Source: Undibacterium sp.
Lineage (GTDB): Bacteria > Pseudomonadota > Gammaproteobacteria > Burkholderiales > Burkholderiaceae_D
Assembly: GCA_019752975.1 (NCBI GenBank)
Contig: JAIELM010000434.1
Coordinates: 1 to 5,425 of the forward strand
DNA length: 5,425 nt
Reading direction: 5' to 3'
This document shows, one piece after another, positions 3,850-5,425 of the stretch (positions within the stretch are counted from its first letter, which is position 1; each line of letters begins with the position of its first letter). Under the pieces are notes generated by a model. It saw nothing but the letters and a program-made list of their open reading frames with translations, was not told the DNA's origin and made no database searches. The translations under genes and the position numbers were made by a program.

Positions 3850-5425
3850 ATGAATCAAATCAACACATCATGGATTTCGAGATTGGTTAGTGGAGCACAA
3901 TTGAATGCACAAGCGGACGAACTGGCGGCGAAGTCAGCTCAATTGGATAAACAAGCAAACGAATTAACGGCATTACAAAAACAAATGGCCGAAATGGCAC
4001 AGGAACTGAAGATTCGATCCGACATCATGGATCTGACCAGCATCGTCTCCTTTGCAGATCTTAAGGGCGACATTGTCACGGTCAACGACAAATTCATCGA
4101 GGTCTCAAAATACGGGAGAGCAGAGCTGATAGGCAGGCCACATAACACCACTCGCCATCCAGACATGCCCAAAGAAACCTTTAAGCAGGTCTGGTCGACG
4201 ATAGGTCGCGGAGACACTTTCCGCGGCGTGATCAAAAATCGCGCAAAAGACGGCACACCATATTATGTTGATGCGGTCATAGCACCATTCCTTGGCGAAA
4301 ACGGAAAACCCACTAAATACTTAGGCGTGCGCTATGACATCACTGTCCAAGAACTTGAACGGCAGAACGCTAGAGGTGTGCTCGGCGCGATCGATGAATC
4401 CTACGCCTATATCGAGTTTGACTTAAGCGGCAACGTCCTCAGTGCGAATAAAAACTTTCTCAGCTTAATGGAATATCAGATTGACGAAATCAAAGGAAGA
4501 CACCATCGCATCTTCATGGATCCCGCGCAATCAAGTCTACCTGCCTATGCCCAGTTCTGGTCCGATCTGAACGCTGGTAGATCACAAAGCGAAGTCTTCA
4601 AACGCATCACCAAATCGCGCAAAGAAGTCTGGATTCAGGCGGTCTATGCACCAGTAAAGGATGAAGTTGGACGGATCTTCAAAGTTGTAAAAATTGCGAC
4701 CGATGTAACCGAACAGATTAATGCGGTCAACATGCTTAAAGAAGCAGTGGAGCAGGCGCAAGCAGTGACCACGGCGGCAAAAGACGGCGATTTGAGTCAA
4801 CGCATTCCGCTAGAAGGAAAGACTGGGCCAATCCAGGTTCTGTGTGCAGGAGTCAATTCCTTGATGGAGACCACCAGTGTCATCTTCGACGATGTGAGTC
4901 GGGTGTTTGGGGCATTGGCCGAAGGAGATTTGACTCAACGTATTACCCGCGAATACTTGGGCGTATTTTGGGAGGTAAAAAACAATGCCAACGCCACTAG
5001 TGAAAAATTGACCGAGACGATAGAGGACGTCGCACGCATATTTGGCGGACTGGCCACAGGTGACATAGGGCAGCGCATCACTCGTGACTCTCCAGGAACC
5101 TTCAACCAAGTCAAAGAGGACGCCAACAGCGCCTGCGAGAAGTTAACCACTATCGTCAGCGAAGTACGCAACGCTACCGACGCGCTTTCGAACGCCTCAG
5201 AACAAGTCAGCGCCACCTCACAGGCGCTGTCACAAGCGGCCAGTGAACAAGCAGCCAGTGTGGAGGAAACCAGCGCCAGTATCGAAGAAATGGCAGCCGG
5301 GATCAACCAAAATGCCGAGAATGCTAACGTCACCAACGGCATCGCAGGCAAGGCCTCCAAAGAAGCCATCGAAGGTGGATCAGCAGTCAAGCAAACTGTG
5401 TTAGCCATGAAAGAAATCGCCTCCA
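3850..5425 (+). CDS. Soluble methyl-accepting chemotaxis protein, PAS-PAS-polyHAMP, Aer-like first PAS (3' end beyond the window)
   Basis: The frame is open from the ATG at 3850 to the window end (525 codons). AGGAGA at 3838-3843 lies six bases upstream; an in-frame TGA at 3817 rules out a longer start. Order: a coiled coil rich in Ala/Gln/Glu/Lys (about 18-57); PAS 1 (about 60-165); PAS 2 (about 178-288); three HAMP-type repeats (about 293-440) marked by GD(L/I)xQRI at 313-319, 359-365 and 404-410; then the start of the receptor signalling domain, with an adaptation-helix segment SEQAASVEETSASIEE (465-480). PAS 1 has PHNTTRHPDMPK (97-108), a Trp at 115 and KNRAKDG (129-135), closely resembling the FAD-binding PAS of the aerotaxis receptor Aer. 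There is no transmembrane segment, so it should be cytoplasmic. It would control CheA in response to redox or oxygen, by analogy. Its ligand is not proven, and the tip and C-terminus are not visible. Confidence 0.93.
   Translation, partial: MNQINTSWISRLVSGAQLNAQADELAAKSAQLDKQANELTALQKQMAEMAQELKIRSDIMDLTSIVSFADLKGDIVTVNDKFIEVSKYGRAELIGRPHNTTRHPDMPKETFKQVWSTIGRGDTFRGVIKNRAKDGTPYYVDAVIAPFLGENGKPTKYLGVRYDITVQELERQNARGVLGAIDESYAYIEFDLSGNVLSANKNFLSLMEYQIDEIKGRHHRIFMDPAQSSLPAYAQFWSDLNAGRSQSEVFKRITKSRKEVWIQAVYAPVKDEVGRIFKVVKIATDVTEQINAVNMLKEAVEQAQAVTTAAKDGDLSQRIPLEGKTGPIQVLCAGVNSLMETTSVIFDDVSRVFGALAEGDLTQRITREYLGVFWEVKNNANATSEKLTETIEDVARIFGGLATGDIGQRITRDSPGTFNQVKEDANSACEKLTTIVSEVRNATDALSNASEQVSATSQALSQAASEQAASVEETSASIEEMAAGINQNAENANVTNGIAGKASKEAIEGGSAVKQTVLAMKEIAS

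Noticed and set aside
4935..5408. 157-codon minus-strand ORF opposite the chemoreceptor.
   Set aside because: It is antisense to the HAMP and signalling region, Ala/Ser/Leu-rich, with no recognisable features; the plus-strand frame is clearly coding.

Overview
The window carries five genes, all on the + strand, forming part of a chemotaxis (che) signalling cluster. In order they are: the 3' end of a coiled-coil chemoreceptor-like protein; a single-domain CheY-type response regulator; a small STAS-domain protein; a full-length CheA histidine kinase; and the first 525 codons of a soluble PAS-PAS-polyHAMP chemoreceptor that runs off the right edge. No CheW, CheR, CheB or CheD gene is visible; if the cluster has them they lie outside the window. 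Base composition looks close to 50% GC by eye. The protein flavour (KAWVVKPF in the response regulator, the EITFF C-terminus of the first protein, the CheA with extra LGEIL repeats) suggests a betaproteobacterium, perhaps of the Oxalobacteraceae. That placement is inference, not something the sequence proves.

Layout: 2-469 (receptor-like protein, N-terminus missing), a 30 bp gap, 500-868 (CheY-like), an 18 bp gap, 887-1168 (STAS), a 208 bp gap, 1377-3605 (CheA), a 244 bp gap, then 3850 to the window end (chemoreceptor). The first three genes are tightly spaced, each later start having its own Shine-Dalgarno sequence, and look like one transcript. The two larger gaps on either side of cheA hold no convincing gene.

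Those two gaps contain the most unusual structure in the window. The gap after cheA holds a 98 bp miniature inverted-repeat element (3700-3797): imperfect 25/27 nt terminal inverted repeats beginning TAGGAC and ending GTCCTA, flanked by a perfect CTGAA direct repeat that looks like a target-site duplication. The gap before cheA holds what reads as an older, decayed and longer relative (1197-1334) in the same orientation, flanked by a perfect TGAAT direct repeat. Two related miniature elements therefore bracket cheA.

Proposed working of the genes: the soluble PAS chemoreceptor (first PAS Aer-like, probably FAD-binding) would modulate CheA. CheA autophosphorylates at His50 of its HPt domain and passes phosphate to the CheY-like protein at Asp53. 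The first, truncated protein carries a short motif (QDRVSQ) resembling the catalytic segment of the CheY-P phosphatase CheZ, and a flexible tail ending EITFF. It could be the phosphate sink or a docking partner for the neighbouring response regulator; this is a hypothesis. The STAS protein's partner is not evident.
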